Assembly: GCA_003254905.1 (NCBI GenBank)
Contig: QANU01035655.1
Coordinates: 8,241 to 72,240 of the forward strand
DNA from: Nissolia schottii
Taxonomy: Eukaryota; Streptophyta; Magnoliopsida; Fabales; Fabaceae
Length of the DNA stretch: 64,000 bases
Direction: 5' to 3'
Shown one piece after another: positions 45,905-58,889 of this stretch (the first letter of the stretch is position 1; each line of letters opens with the position of its first letter). The position numbers and the translations under genes are program-made. The notes below the pieces were generated by a model, which was given only the letters and a program-made list of their open reading frames with translations, was not told the origin of the DNA and searched no databases.

Positions 45905-47965
45905 GATTTATTTTTTTATGGTAACATTAACAGATCATAGTAAAGGGAAGCTGTTAGATTGGTCTACGCGCTTCCAAATCATTTCTTGAATTGCTCGGGG
46001 CCTCATGTATCTTCATCAGGATTTCAGATTGAGGATTATTCATAGAGATCTCAAACCAAGTAATGTTCTACTTGATGACAAGTTGAACTCAAAGATATCA
46101 GATTTTGGCATGGCTAAAACATTTGGAACAAGATGAGAGTAGCAGGGACCTAGTAAGTGTTTGCTAAGAAATTGTCAAGTTCCAATATCTTCTTTTATAA
46201 CGTATTTATGTATTCATAGTTTCGTCTTGTAGTGGCTACAGAATACATTGCTAAAGGGTTATTTTCAGTTAAATCCAACGTCTTAAGTTTTGGTGTTTTG
46301 GTACTAGATATTATATATGGGCAGAGAAGTAGAGACTTTTATCATTCAGACCCTTATTGGTCATGTAAGTGACTGAGAAACATACTTTTAAGTTTTAATT
46401 GACGTCAAACTGAAAAATAATCTGTAAATTATTTTTGCTTTTCAGGCATCGAGACTGTGGAAGGAAGGAAGGTCTTTCGAATTGATACACGAAAGAAAGC
46501 ATAAAAGACTCGAGGATTGTTTCTTAAGTTTTGCGTTGCATCCATGTTATTCTTTTATGTGTGCAACGAAATCTCGAGGACAGGCCAACCATGTTAATGG
46601 TTTTATATAGCTTAGAGAAGGGGGTTGAATCTAAGCAACTATTTTCTTGTCAGAAATAAATTTCGTTCTAGTCAAAAAAAGCAATCTCCTGAAACTTTAA
46701 CAGATAATTTCCTTAAGTTCAGGGAGATAAGTTTTCTAAAAATACGAAATAACACTTGTCTGACAAAACATAGCTTCTTTCTAAGGTTTAGAAATAAGAA
46801 TAAGTGAAAGGGAAGAAAAGGATTTAACAAACAGAATTTATACCGGTTTGATTCCCAAATGTTAGGAATCTACATCCAGTTCATCAATCACCTCAAAGTT
46901 TTCTTTCACTAATCTTTCAAATACAAACTCAAAATTTCTCTCAAATGTTCTGCACCAGATTTTCTAAAAACAAAGAAACACTCAACAACAAAGAAAGATA
47001 AATATGACTTTTCTTAAGGAACACTCTTCACTCTCACCCTTTTAATTCTCAAACTCTCAAAGAACAAAATAATGTTTTTCTCACAAAAAACGAACAATGA
47101 AACCATGAGTATAATAAGCAAAAAAACAGATTCAGATCAGATCATTCATGAGAGAAGAAAAAGAAAGAAAGGATGTGTAGGTTGCTTAAGTTTGATAGTA
47201 GGCTTTCAGTTCTCTCTTTTTCTAATTTTTGAATGGTCACCTCATCCTCTTTTAAGCTCAGAAATTGCAGACCATTGACAGCTTCTAAGAATCTGAATAT
47301 TGCAAAATTTTTGCTGTGTTATCTAAATTTTGTTAGTCCATGCTTGTCCTTTGCTTTATAAAGTTCTCCTTGTGAATTTTGTGAGTTGTCCTTTTTGCTT
47401 TTCCATGTATCAAAAATTCTGACACAGCTATGTTGTCCTTTTCTTTTTCGAAAGCATGACTTGTGGTGACATGATGCTTGCACTTTCTTTTCTTGCTTTT
47501 TCTCCTTTCCTCCTTGAAGCTTTGGGCCTCACGATGTTGGGCTTTTGGAGAGTCTGGACCTTGCTCCTTTGATGGGCTCTTTCATTTTCTCTTGGACTTT
47601 GTTGATTGTTGGACTGAATGTTGTTTGCCGAACTTTGCATTCTTTAAGTTCTTATTGAGCTAACAGATTTTGAGTGTGGCTAGGAGTTCAATACTCCTTT
47701 GTGGTCCTGTGCCTTTGATTCTAAAACACTTGGCACACACATTAGATTTATTCACACAATGTTTGTCATCATAAATATTTAAGTTAAATTAACACATGTC
47801 AAATGTGGTTCTAATGTTGGGAAGTGAGATAGAAATTCCTGAGCCTAAACAACCTGCTTTCTTCTTGGGTGACCTTACATTGCAGGCAAATTCCCCATCT
47901 AATGAAATGAAATCTGTGTCATCCAATGAAGTATCCATGACTATAGTAGAAGCTAGATGAAACCC
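45905..47965 (+). pseudogene. S-domain (G-type lectin) receptor-like kinase, C-terminal half, disrupted
   Basis: Kinase subdomains are readable in order. LLDWSTRFQII is at about 45950-45985. After a frame slip come [42 protein letters not shown] (46001-46130; catalytic loop HRDLKPSN, activation DFG). Next exon about 46232: VATEYIAKGLFSVKSNVLSFGVLVLDIIYGQRSRDFYHSD, with APE changed to TEY. Next about 46446: ASRLWKEGRSFELI. Then CIHVILLCVQRNLEDRPTM, ending at 46592. The frame resumes at 47800 with VVLMLGSEIEIPEPKQPAFF and finishes SMTIVEAR plus TGA at about 47960, the tail usual in S-domain kinases. A stop after KTFGTR, frame slips and an inserted LTR show it cannot make a kinase. The lectin, PAN and membrane parts are absent upstream. 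Confidence 0.92.
46592..47794. mobile_element. Solo LTR of about 1.2 kb inserted in the kinase pseudogene
   Basis: TGTTAATGG...ATTAACA has TG/CA ends with a short terminal inverted repeat TGTTAA / TTAACA, and interrupts the codons for RPTM|SNVVLML. CATGT occurs at 46590-46594 and at 47795-47799, but it overlaps the TG start, so the exact target duplication is ambiguous. The AGAGAAGGGGGTTGAAT phrase close to the left end is familiar from Copia (SIRE/Maximus-like) LTRs. No internal coding region is present. Confidence 0.8.
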
Positions 47966-48843
47966 TGATTGAACTACATGTATTCCAATGCATAAAGCAG
48001 TATAAGATTTACTTTTCTTTATTTATTTTAATTGAATATACGTTTTAAAGACAGCAGTAAATATGAAGAGTTTAAATTGTATTTGTGCAAAACAATTTCC
48101 ACAATCTTAATAGGACATATTAGCTGATCTGTTTCAAAATGCTATTACTTATTTCTTCAATCAAGAATTCCCAACATTTTCGCAGACATCATTACATAAC
48201 TTATCGCTGAACGAACGTTTGTTACCACACGCAACATGTTTGAATATTCTTTGAGGTGATAAATTGAGACAACACGATACACACAGAAGATAGAATTAAC
48301 TCATAGTTTTGCACAAAATTTCAGAAAATATGAAACACTAGCTTAACTGAGTTGCAATTTGCAAGAAAACTAAAGAACTTAACTTTGATCTCTTGAACTC
48401 TCCTAGTTTTCAAGTTCATTTACTGCTACCATTGGCATATTTCCTTACTAAATTTCCCGATAGCCAAATTACAGACCATATACTTCGTATTTGTTCTCTT
48501 TCAATGAGCTAGTTAAATCCACTTGAGGCCATACATTACAATAGGTCAATCAATAATGTAGTAGGTGCTAGACCTTTCTTATTTTTTATTTATTTTTGTT
48601 TAATTAGACGCCAGACATTCTCATTTCACAGATCTCCATCAAGTACATTCGAATCATTAATGACTGATGTTACATTTGTTCCCTTGTCAATCGATCTCTC
48701 TACTTTAGAAGTGAAGCAACATAAAATCTCCTCAACTAGATTTTCCCATGACCCGTAAAGCATTAACTTGTGATGGATATCTTCCTTATGTACACATAAA
48801 GCATCAACTAGTGCCTACACCAAGGTAGCACTACTCTTTTTCT
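47966..48843. other. Intergenic
   Basis: CTGATCTGTTTCAAAATGCTATTACTT at about 48125 repeats a phrase seen at 43595-43620, a dispersed scrap. No gene seen. Confidence 0.45.
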
Positions 48844-51551
48844 TCATAGTTCCAGCACCACAACTGCTCACCAAACAAGAATATAAAGCAAGTGTTAGTA
48901 GCAGGTAACAATTATCCTATTTAGAGTTGAGAGCTAATAATCTACCTTAGGGTAGTGCTAATGGGTAATTTAAAGGAGTCGTGTTTCACTCTTATTGGTG
49001 GACAAATAATGTGTCCAACCCAAAAATATATTTATTTTTAGAAACAAAAATCCTATTTAATAATTGTATTATATTATATTTTCAGTTAAATAATAAAATT
49101 TAAAAAATTATTTATTTTGCTTTCCTTTTCTGAACAAATATTAATGTAATAAAAAGGTCTTAAAAAAATTAAGGGTAAAGTATGAAATTGATCCCAAAGA
49201 TAAATATCACACAACAAATTCGTCTCTTTAAAAAAAAATGAAAACTCTAGATAAGTCTTTAAGAATTATACATGTTGGTCGAATTAGTTCATGATAAAAA
49301 GTATTCCATAAAGATTAATTTGCCCACAAAAATAACTAATTTAACTCACACTTTTAAATTTTTAAAGACTAAGTCAAGAATTTTCATTTTGTAAGAACAA
49401 ATTTGCCTGTAATATTTTTGTTAGGATTCAATTTGAGAAATTACTAAAAAGAAAATTAATTCAGTGAAGATGAGTTTTCTCAAATGATATATATATANCT
49501 TACATTCAGAATCGGTGGTGATCCAGTGACCGTTTCTACATGTGATGTGGCCACTCTCTTCAGAAGGGAAGTAAATTGGAGAATGCACAATCTGTGCTTG
49601 TTCATCTTTAAACAATGAAGAAGTTGATATAGCTGATGAGTATGCAGAGCATCTTTCCCATGTGAAACTGATCTTTGGTGACTCATTACTGCTAACTTGA
49701 TCTTCATCTTGAGCTGCTTTTATGCTTCCATCATGTCTTTTGATCTGTAACACCTGATAACAATTTAATTAATGACCACCAGTCATTGCCAGCATGGTTT
49801 AGAATTTTAGACCATTTGGAGAGTGACAAATTCAATTTTATTTTGTATATACTCTAGATTCACAATCATGTTTTTTATTTTATTTTTCATTTTTTTTTAT
49901 TTTGGATAAGAAAGGTGACTTCCCCTCACTTTCAATTTCTTTTTGGAGAATTAACAAATTAGCCATGTGACATAGCTGATGATAAGTTAGAGAAAGAGAA
50001 ATATTTGTCTTACTTGTACTCAAAATCGAAATGTGATAATTGCAGTTTAGAAAGTGTAGGTTTCCATTATATTACTGTTAAGCTCATTCTAAATTAAGAA
50101 TTTATTTACACGGTTTATGAAGATAATAGGTTGATTCAACGCTTAGATTAATAAAGCTCATAGTGTATAAATCTCTATTTACGAATAATGAAATCCACTT
50201 GAAAAATAATAACAATCTGTTGTGGTGTCTATTTCTTTTCATTTCTATTTTCAATTTGTTTTTGGTTTCCATAATCTTGTAAAGGAAATCACGAAAACAA
50301 ATAAATTTTATTTCCATTTTTTTTCACTATTTTCTTCACAAAATACTAAAAACAGGAAATAGGATGAAAGCAGAAAATGAAAATAGAACCAAAGAGTCCC
50401 TAAGATTTCTTTTTGTGAAATAAAAGGTTGAATATATGTTGTTTTTCTTACCTTTTGTGAATTGAATCTTCCACTTTTCTCTGATTTGGCTGCAGCAGCC
50501 CATCTAAGTAGTTCCTTCATTCTTGAAACATTATTCTTCTTGTCCCCTTTGTTTTGGTCCTTAGCTTTTGTGTTCCTGCATTGGTCATCATTCCTTTGAT
50601 TTGAGTTGGTGAATGATGCCTCATTTATGGGCAATACCTTCTTCTTCTTCCCTCCATGAGATGAAGCAGCATCTGATTTCTTCTTAGTAGTAGTGATTCC
50701 CACTCCTCTGGATAGTTCTTCTCTCTTCATCTTCACAGTAATCACAAAGTTCCTTCTCTTGTCAGAGTTCCCTACTCTGCTTAAGTTTAAGGTTCTGTAG
50801 AAACAAGCCTTGGGAATGTCTTTGCCACATATGAAAGTAAACACCTTCAAGCTTTTTAAGCCATGCTTGCTCTTTGTTCTTTGATTATTATAAGCCCTGT
50901 GATGCTTCAGTAGGACTATATCTTTCCCTTCACCAAAAATTGAAGAGATATTCAGGTCTACATTAATGTTGAATCCTTATCTCTCCTCTTTAAAATAATT
51001 GTCTGTTTGACATTTTTTGTATATCTTCAAATCAATGTATCTAGATATAATTGACTCGAAAAAATATTAAAAAGTCAAACAAACAGTTATTTTAAAATAG
51101 ATGGAGCATAAAGAAGAGATATAACTCGTAAGAAATGGGTCTTACCACTTATAGCTTCCCTTTTGGTGGGATGGCTGGTGGTGTTGCACCCTCTTTCTTG
51201 TTCATTGGCACTTTTAAATAGCCATTGAAGAATCTGTAATTTTGGACAAAAAGAGAGATATCAGGGGCTTTCAATTGAATAATGCATGCTTATTCCACTA
51301 ACTTATTTCTTAATTATATCATATATAACAAAGCTTGTAATATTTGCAAAATACTCTTTATCTACATTCAAATTCAGATAAAAAAAATTAATTTAAAAAT
51401 ATATCTAAAAGTCAAAAATAATGAGTATAGGTGAGTATTAAACTATACATATACCAAACTAAAAAGGTGGTATCTTTATGCGAGAGAGATATGCTGTATT
51501 TGGTGTTCAAAAGTTATTGAGAAATGACAGAACTCTATGTATTACCTGCAT
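48844..51551 (-). CDS. Plant-specific protein of unknown function (5 exons, 289-295 aa)
   Basis: Exons on the minus strand are 51551-51546 (ATG CAG), 51233-51146, 50975-50452 (or from 50957), 49753-49504 and 48863-48844. All junction phases agree and the sum is 888 or 870 nt. Two in-frame acceptors 18 nt apart (ATAAG|GA and TGTAG|AC) start exon 3. The second has the better YAG. The protein begins MQILQWLFKSANEQE, has a basic block (KRRNFVITVKMKREE), a KKKK patch, a conserved-looking SRMKELLRWAAAAKSEKSGRF, an acidic DEDQVSSNESPKISFTWE segment and the C-terminal signature NGHWITTDSEFVVLEL. I recall this C-terminus from an unnamed plant family, but it has no assigned function. There is no signal peptide or membrane helix. 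The basic patches could be nuclear localisation signals. The last exon is only 20 nt and easily missed. A run-on frame past the 49504 donor gives a false C-terminus. Confidence 0.82.
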
Positions 51552-51799
51552 TCCTACTGTGTGAACACTTTATGTCAATATATATACTATTGTGTTTGTG
51601 TGTGTCAAGGACTTCGTGATGACTCTCTTAGTCAAATGAACAACTTTGCAGATCTATTCTGAGCTGTCTGGATGCCCTGAGATTCCTGTCCAATTTGAGA
51701 GCCCTTTGGTGGGATGAAGACAGAAAATTTCAGTAAATTTTAAGGAAGTTAGTTGGGGAAATGGGTTGGCTTATGGTTCTTAGTAACATGGAGCTTATA

Positions 51800-51803
<4 letters not shown>

Positions 51804-51844
<41 letters not shown>
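51804..51844. repeat. (TA)n microsatellite
   Basis: About 20 TA units, about 250 bp upstream of the unknown-protein gene start. Confidence 0.95.
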
Positions 51845-51845
<1 letters not shown>

Positions 51846-51849
51846 CATG

Positions 51850-53400
51850 ATCAAGTGGGTAATGTGCATGGGCCTTGTGATTTAAAATAAGAAACAAGAC
51901 GTTTCAGCCTATGTGGCATGATTCTTAGCCTTACACTTGTATGCTTGTGAAAATGTTTGGACCCCCACCTTTTGTGGACCGCTAATTGGAGGTTTACTTG
52001 ATCAAAGAACTTTTGTAGTTGCAAAAGTAGATACGGAGCTTGAAAAAGTAGTGCTACTGTATAGAAAAGAGGAAGATATATTTATTTTATATGAGATATT
52101 TAATTGGTTTATATTTTATTTATTATTATATGAGATTTAAATAGAGTTCATATTTTATTAAAATCACATTTAATAGTTAGCGAGGTATCAATTAACACGG
52201 TATCTTATATAAAATAAGTACAAATAATATAATTCATTAAAAAAATAATAGAAAAAGAACTAGACCGTTATTGTGTGGACTCCAAGAATGCTTAGGATTT
52301 TCGATTAAGTTGAATAGGCATATCAATTGTTGATCCAAGAAAAGATACTAGACGATGGAAAATGGATGGAACAAAAACAAGCAATTGCTCAATGTTTATA
52401 TACTGTCAATACTCAACATGTTTTATTTTTCTTTTGACGTGTCGATACTCAATATGTTGAGTCAATCTCAAGGCACATTATCGTAACTTAAATTTGTAAT
52501 GCATCCCAAAGAATGATACTAAGAACAGTTTTGGTGAAAATAAATGAGGTCAGGAATTACAAATTAGTATTTTTTTTTTTAGTTTATATGACAATTACAT
52601 GTTGGCATAGCTATAAATTATATGGAATGTTATTCACGTCAACAAAAAGATAAAACAAAATGCAATAGACAAAATAATAACAAATATATTTTTATACAAA
52701 CGTATAATCTCATTCTAACATTGAATACAATATTTTTACCTTTTTATGGAAATGCTCACTTTATAAAGTATAAACGTAAGTCATTTTTATTTGTAAATTT
52801 TAAAATAAGTCTATTTAATCTCTAATAATATATACCATGAGTCAGGTTAGTTATCAACTCAATTTATGTTAGTGTGACGTCACTTTTTTATTTATGTGTT
52901 AAGATAAGTGATATGTAAGTATTTTCACTTGGTGTTCGAGGTTAATTTGGGTTTAATAGATGGTGGTTGATTGATTTAATTAGGTTTAGTTAGTATTAAA
53001 GATAAGTTAATCAAGGATAATAATGTTTACTTTCTTAAACACGATCATTTTTTGTATTACTACTAAAGGATGATGTGATAAGTGTCATGTAGGATGTCAA
53101 CATGTAACTTAACGTGACACATCAGCACTACTTTATTGAAAATGGCTTGAGAGACTAACCTTACTCATGGCTTATACTTTCAAGGACTAAATAGGATCAT
53201 TTTAAAATTCAGAAATAAAAATAACCCTCACTTACACTTTCAACGACTAAAGAAAGCATTTCCCAAAAATAAAACATTTTCGTGGATACATGCATGCCAT
53301 AGTAAAGAATATAACTTTGTTTAAGAAAAAAAAAAAGGACCAATTTTATCAACACTAGTATGATATGTTAGAATTTCACATTGCTTAGAGATAGAGCCTA
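51850..53400. other. AT-rich intergenic DNA
   Basis: No coding frame resembles a known protein. Short frames reflect low stop density by chance. Confidence 0.5.
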
Positions 53401-53429
53401 GATAGTTTTAGAGCAAATGCCCAATTTTG

Positions 53430-53620
53430 TTCCTATCAAATTATTGATGGACCAATTTGATCCCTAAAAAAAGGTCCAATATAACCTCTCTCAATTTCAA
53501 ATTTTGGCCAATTTGGTCCCTAATAAATAGAAAGACTCAATTTGGTCCTTAACAATTTCAAGCACGAGACAAGTTAGTCTCTATTAAATTTAAATCTAGG
53601 TCAAGTTAGTCTCTTTGTGT
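53430..53620. repeat. TTTGGTCCCTAA-type dispersed repeat
   Basis: (C/A)AATTTGGTCC(C/T)TAA or AAGTTAGTCTCT phrases recur five or six times at about 35-60 bp spacing, the complement-type of the GGGACTAAA repeat at 190-285 and like 63570-63760. Confidence 0.6.
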
Positions 53621-55658
53621 TTAGCCACACTTCATAAATGTGGTTAAACACATTTTTTGAAGTGTTTAAGCATATCAAAGATATTATTATTACTATCTTT
53701 TCTCCCTTATCTTAATCATTTTGTTTCTCTCTCCCCAAACCCCTCTCTCCTGTGTGGCTGAGGACGCAATGTTGGAGACAAGTGCATGCAAAGAAATAAT
53801 CAAATGATGTTGTAAAAGCAGCGACAATGCTCACAAGACAACTAAAATAGAGCAACCATAGATGATATTTTAAAATTAACGAAGACTAAATTAATTTTTT
53901 TCTTGTTACTGACCAAATTGATACATCAGTGATTTGACCAGGACCAAATGACCATTTATTCTAACCTTTATAATATCAAGACAACCTTCATATCTTAAAC
54001 TAATTTTTAGAGTTGAGTTGGATCAATCATTTTTTAAGATGATATTGAAACATATCCTAAGATCGTCAATAGATGTTCCTCTCCTCACCATTCTAAGACT
54101 AAATAAAACATGAACTCTAATGTTAATTTAATAGAACAGTTGAGCATATGAAGATATTTTCAGCAAGAACTAATTCTTGTGGGTACAAATTGGAGAACCA
54201 TCAGTGTCACATGTGGGGTGTGATAGACACAGAATTTAAAATTAATGTTTGGAAATAGGGACATACATTCTAATTCTATAACTCCATTAAGGCACAAGAG
54301 AGAGAAGCCCCCACTAATTTCTTAATTACATGCTGTTTGTGTTTTGAGGTTCCTGGTCTTCCCACCTCGTTGGATTTGATGAAGGCAAGGACCACATTGA
54401 TGTGTCTCATTGCTCACCATTGCTTGTTAAGAACACGATGTGGCATAATTTCACAAGTCAAAAATAATTATTTTAGTCCCAATCTAAAATATTGAGAACA
54501 AACGTATAAAATGAGATAATTTAATGTCTCATTATTTGAGATATAAAATATTTTAATATCTACGAATGCATAAAGAGATTAAAGTGTTTATTTTACATGA
54601 TTAAAGGCAACAATATCTTATATTTAAATAATTAAAGCCTTTAAGTATTCATACTTAAAATAATTATTTTGTTTCTCGAATATTTCGATTAGAAACCAAA
54701 ATAAACAGTCATTTCAAAATGAAAACGTTTTTGTAGTTGAAGTTTAAGAGTCAGTATGTGAACTTTTTCGTCGTATCAATTATCGGAAAAGTACTTTTCG
54801 TATACTTTTTTGCAAAGAATATGGCTCACATTTCCATTAAATTAAACAATTTTAGTGTGAATTATAATCAAGTTTTGATAATTCATGTCTCTGAAGAGAA
54901 GAAATTAAAAGGAAAATGTGAATTAAAGGTGGTGCATATGTTAAGATGAGTTTATCATAAAAAGAATTTTTAAAAATTAATTTATGAATAAATTATTTTA
55001 TATTTAAAATATAATAAAATAAATTTTTATTTTTAATATTTTAAAAAATACTTTTTAATAAGTTAGAAATTTAAAGTTCTCAAAAATCATTAAAAGTAAT
55101 TTTTAAAAAATAATAAATTGTTTAATTAAACATGATCTCATACAAATTAAAATATCATGAGGATATCTCATACAATTAGCAATATATAAATGCTTAATGA
55201 AAGAGGGAACAATATCATAAGTGGTGACTCCAGCAGCGGCACCATGCCCATCTTTAGTCAGGCTATGTGCGCAAAAATTTGTTTCTTCGTAGATACGTTT
55301 GATCTAAGTACGAATACTTTATGAGACTGTCGTATTTTCATGTTTGACACATCGTGAATACTGATACACGAAAATATTCGTTTGACACACGTGTTGCACG
55401 TGTTCGAAAGTGTCCAAATAAAATATTCATAATTAGATATGAACATTTTTTTGAGTCGTGTCTGTACTGTATCTGAGAAAAAATTTTAAATATTAAATAA
55501 TCTATAATAATATGGATATTTAGAAAATTAATAAGTATTAACACATGAACATATCTTAAATATTTCATATATTTTAAAAAGAATTTGAAAAACATTAAAA
55601 ATTAATAGTTTGATATCAATGAAAGTATTAGGATATTATTATAAAATTTAATTTTATA

Positions 55659-55660
<2 letters not shown>
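53621..55660. other. AT-rich intergenic DNA
   Basis: No gene recognised. Small AT-rich frames only. Confidence 0.5.

Positions 55661-55691
<31 letters not shown>
55661..55691. repeat. (TA)n microsatellite
   Basis: About 15 TA units. Confidence 0.95.
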
Positions 55692-55693
<2 letters not shown>

Positions 55694-55904
55694 TGTTATG
55701 TCCGGTAAAATTTTAAAATTTGTGTGTCAATATATTGTGTGTGGTGTCGTGTTCCGTTTTTATGTCGGTGCTTCATAGGTTTAAACTTTATATCTCAATC
55801 CCTCGTCAAAAGATCTCGAATGGTGGTGAAAATGGAAGAACTAGAATGAGTAGCAACAATTTCATCACAGCAAAAATTAATAGCACAAATAGAGTAAGCC
55901 TTTA

Positions 55905-56045
55905 CGAGCAGAGAGGAGCTTCGCGTCGGAAAGGATGGTGATGGAGCGGGAGAGAAAGGAAGACGGAGACGAATAGAGAAGGAGGAGGAGAGGGAAGAGA
56001 GACAAGGATGAGACGAATAGATAAGAGGGAGAGGAGAGATAAGAG
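55905..56045. repeat. Purine-rich (GAGA-type) tract
   Basis: About 140 bp of strongly G/A-biased sequence (GGAGGAGGAGAGGGAAGAGAG and similar). It could be a leader or promoter element read in reverse, but no gene follows on either side. Confidence 0.6.
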
Positions 56046-56389
56046 TGATTTGGTAATTTGGGCTGATTTAGTGAGAGTTTTGTTTGCAAATTTTAATTTC
56101 TCATGGACTATTCTTACAGTTATAATCAAATATAGTAAAGAAAAAAAATGTGTGACAAGTATGTAATTATAAAACTTGATTTTCATTTATAAATGGGGTA
56201 CCATGAGAATAGCTAAAACACGTAGGGTTTTATAATAGCTTTCACCACGTGACCTAAAGAGTGAGCATAAAAAAAATGCCCTCAAAGTACAACGTATGTT
56301 ATAGAGCAAGTAAATTTGCGCATAATCCCATAATAAATTTATCACTTGCATCTCTAACTACTCCACCACAAGCAGCTTCAATTACACCC

Positions 56390-57015
56390 AATCTTAAGGA
56401 GGGTTAGCCAACACATTTCTTCCACAGAAAAACCAGCCACCTTTTTTCTTAGCATTGATAATGACTTGTTGAGCTTCATGATAATCTTTAGATAAACATC
56501 TGCATTTAGCTATAGATTCATGAAGAGAAGTAGACGTGTTCTCGAAAATATACAAATTCGTGTCATGTCACAAATTGTTGTAGACTAACAAAAATAGGGG
56601 CCCTTTGCAGTTATGAATTGTTGTTGGTTGAAGAAATCACTTGAATCAATCTATGACAGACTTGTAGCCAAAGGGCAATTACAAAGAACATGGAGCACCA
56701 ATTCATCACTTCCTCCCCAAATTCCCACAAGAACCATACTCTATTAGATTTTGTAAGAATGGCGTTATTGGGCACAAGCCACAAGAAAGCACACAGATAG
56801 ATGTTGAGGCCAAATATTGCGAAACAGATTTTTATTTTCCAAGCTTCTAGTTTCTCTAAAGGCGTCGTCATAAGCAGATTTGATAGAAAACTGGCATGTG
56901 GTGTTTGGATGCCAAGCCACATTAATGTCCGCTCCCATATCTCTATGGGGTGCCTTGATACAATCTTGAGGAAAAACTTTGAGCCAGCCAATTTTAGGCA
57001 GCAGTCCCATGGTCT
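56390..57015 (-). pseudogene. LINE-type zf-RVT domain fragment
   Basis: The minus strand in two frames gives DCIKAPHRDMG, CQFSIKSAYDDAF, then IWPQHLSVCFLVACAQ, slipping to FLWLVPNNAILTKSNRVWFLWEFGEEVMNWCSMFFVIALWLQV. This is the zf-RVT region of plant L1-like or RNase-H-linked ORFs (FSIKSAY...FLW...AILT..R). A downstream stretch (56520-56390) may encode AKCRCLSKDYHEAQQVIINA. Frameshifted and without RT. Confidence 0.82.
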
Positions 57016-57049
57016 ATTACTACTAGTATAAGAGCTCACCGTTTCTTTG

Positions 57050-57929
57050 TGTAATATTGAAGGTTATATTTCTTGGTGTTAAATTTCACGATGAAGTTTG
57101 TTTTCAAGTGTCTTATATTTGCTGCATATGGTGCTATACTTTAGAGGTAGGTTACTATATTTCTTCTTTGTTTGTCATTATTTCTAATCTTGTTCGTCAT
57201 CTCTTACTTTTTCCTTTTTGGGACAATTTACACCAATTTCCTCTATTAATTGAAATTACACTCTCCTATCTCTAAATCTTAAAACTACATTGGCGTCTTC
57301 TATTACTTTTAAATATTTTAAATATACTTAAAATCTCAAAATCACCACGTGCTTTATTGAAATCCGTTTAACCCATCTTCAATGACAGACCTCTCCCTCC
57401 CTAAAGCACTACTAGCCCCCCCTCTCAGTTTAAAACGACATTCAATATGAAACTAGTATGTATATCGATACTAATATGCAAAGCAGATATTTTATCCTTA
57501 AATTAAACATTTGCACAATTGAAAATATGAATGAAACAAAAGAAGGGGTATCACATACTAGACTTGTAACCATACTTAGAAGGTTGTTGATGTTTTTCGT
57601 TCTCTCTTTGTCATCAGTTTCTAAATTTGTTCCTCATCTCTTACTTTTTCTTTTTTTTTAAAGACAAATTACACCAACTTCCTCTAACATTAATCAAAAA
57701 TCTTAAAATTACCTCTCTTGCTGCTATATATATATATATAAAGGCATATCACATGATTGGAGTGGTTTATTAAGAGAGTTAGATGATTAAATTTTAATCA
57801 TATAAATGTACATCGATAATCGATGTCACTCTCATGATAAACCAACAATCTCACGTGATTTACTACCTTTCAAATAATTCTTAAAATCTCAAAATTACCT
57901 CAATCTTTAAAGCCACTTTTGATGTTAGG
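57050..57929. other. Intergenic with a local direct duplication
   Basis: 57160-57275 and 57595-57720 share a block (TCATCTCTTACTTTTTC(C/T)TTTT, ACAA.TTACACCAA.TTCCTCTA), a degenerate direct repeat about 435 bp apart. No gene seen. Confidence 0.55.
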
Positions 57930-58722
57930 TAGGATGTCAAACGGGCTGGGCCAAAATTACGTCTCTTTTTAGGTGCAGCTCGTTTATGGTCAGTCTGCGG
58001 ACCTACACAGACTAACCCGCCAGCCCCTATTTTAAAAAAAAATGGACTTTTTTTATGATTTTAAATACAAAATTGTGAATAAATATGCACGGTCATTTTT
58101 AGCTATTTTTTATTGTCTATCTATTAATTAATCAGAAAGAAATAGTTTAAATGGTTGTTTGCGAGATTATATTATCTTTTTTGTTCCTTTAACTATCTTG
58201 TTTGAAAGATATCAAATGCTATTTGAAATCGATTCATGAATTAATACAACTTTCATGAATTAAATGACGACATATAACATTAATGCGCGTACTGTTATGT
58301 TATTGATCAAAAACACAATTGGAACTCTTTATTGTAGATTAATCAATAATATACAAGATTTGAAACTATATATCAACTTGTAGGGTGTAGGCATTCATGG
58401 AAGTAAATGAAAAATTTATCAATATCTATATCATAGCACTTCAATTGTATAACAGTATAAATATAGTTAAGTAGTTAAGCATAACAAATAGTTAAACATG
58501 CTTAATTATAAGTCTAAATAATTAAACTTTAAACTCTTAAACTCCAAAATAAAATTTTTAAAATTTTGGTATTTTAAAAAAAAATCACGGGTTGGCCCGT
58601 TTAGCCTATGAACCTAAATAAGACTGAGCTATTTTTTTAAAATTTTTCACATGCCTATTTTTTACCTATAAAATTCGTACATTTAATCGAACTCACAAGT
58701 CAGACTCATTTTAATAACCCTA
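57930..58722. mobile_element. hAT-like non-autonomous element, 793 bp
   Basis: Ends are TAGGATGTCAAACGGGCTGGG and an imperfect inverted partner ...GACTCATTTTAATAACCCTA. An exact 8-bp duplication ATGTTAGG flanks it (57922-57929 and 58723-58730), the size typical of hAT elements. Inner phrases GGCCCGTTTAGCC resemble those of the MITE at 21013-21433. No transposase. Confidence 0.82.
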
Positions 58723-58889
58723 ATGTTAGGCATAGGACAAAAGATAAAAAAGTTCATGTAATTTAGAAAAGAAAAAAAAAGACCAAAAAATTACAAAATT
58801 AGAATATGAAAAAAGATAAGTATGCATTGTGCGTTCTCGCATCTCTGTTCTCTTGTTTTGCCTGTCGTCTGGTCTTGGGTAAACAAAAG

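Noticed and set aside
55877-56186. Leu/Ser-rich minus-strand frames
   Set aside because: They are translations of the purine-rich low-complexity tract.
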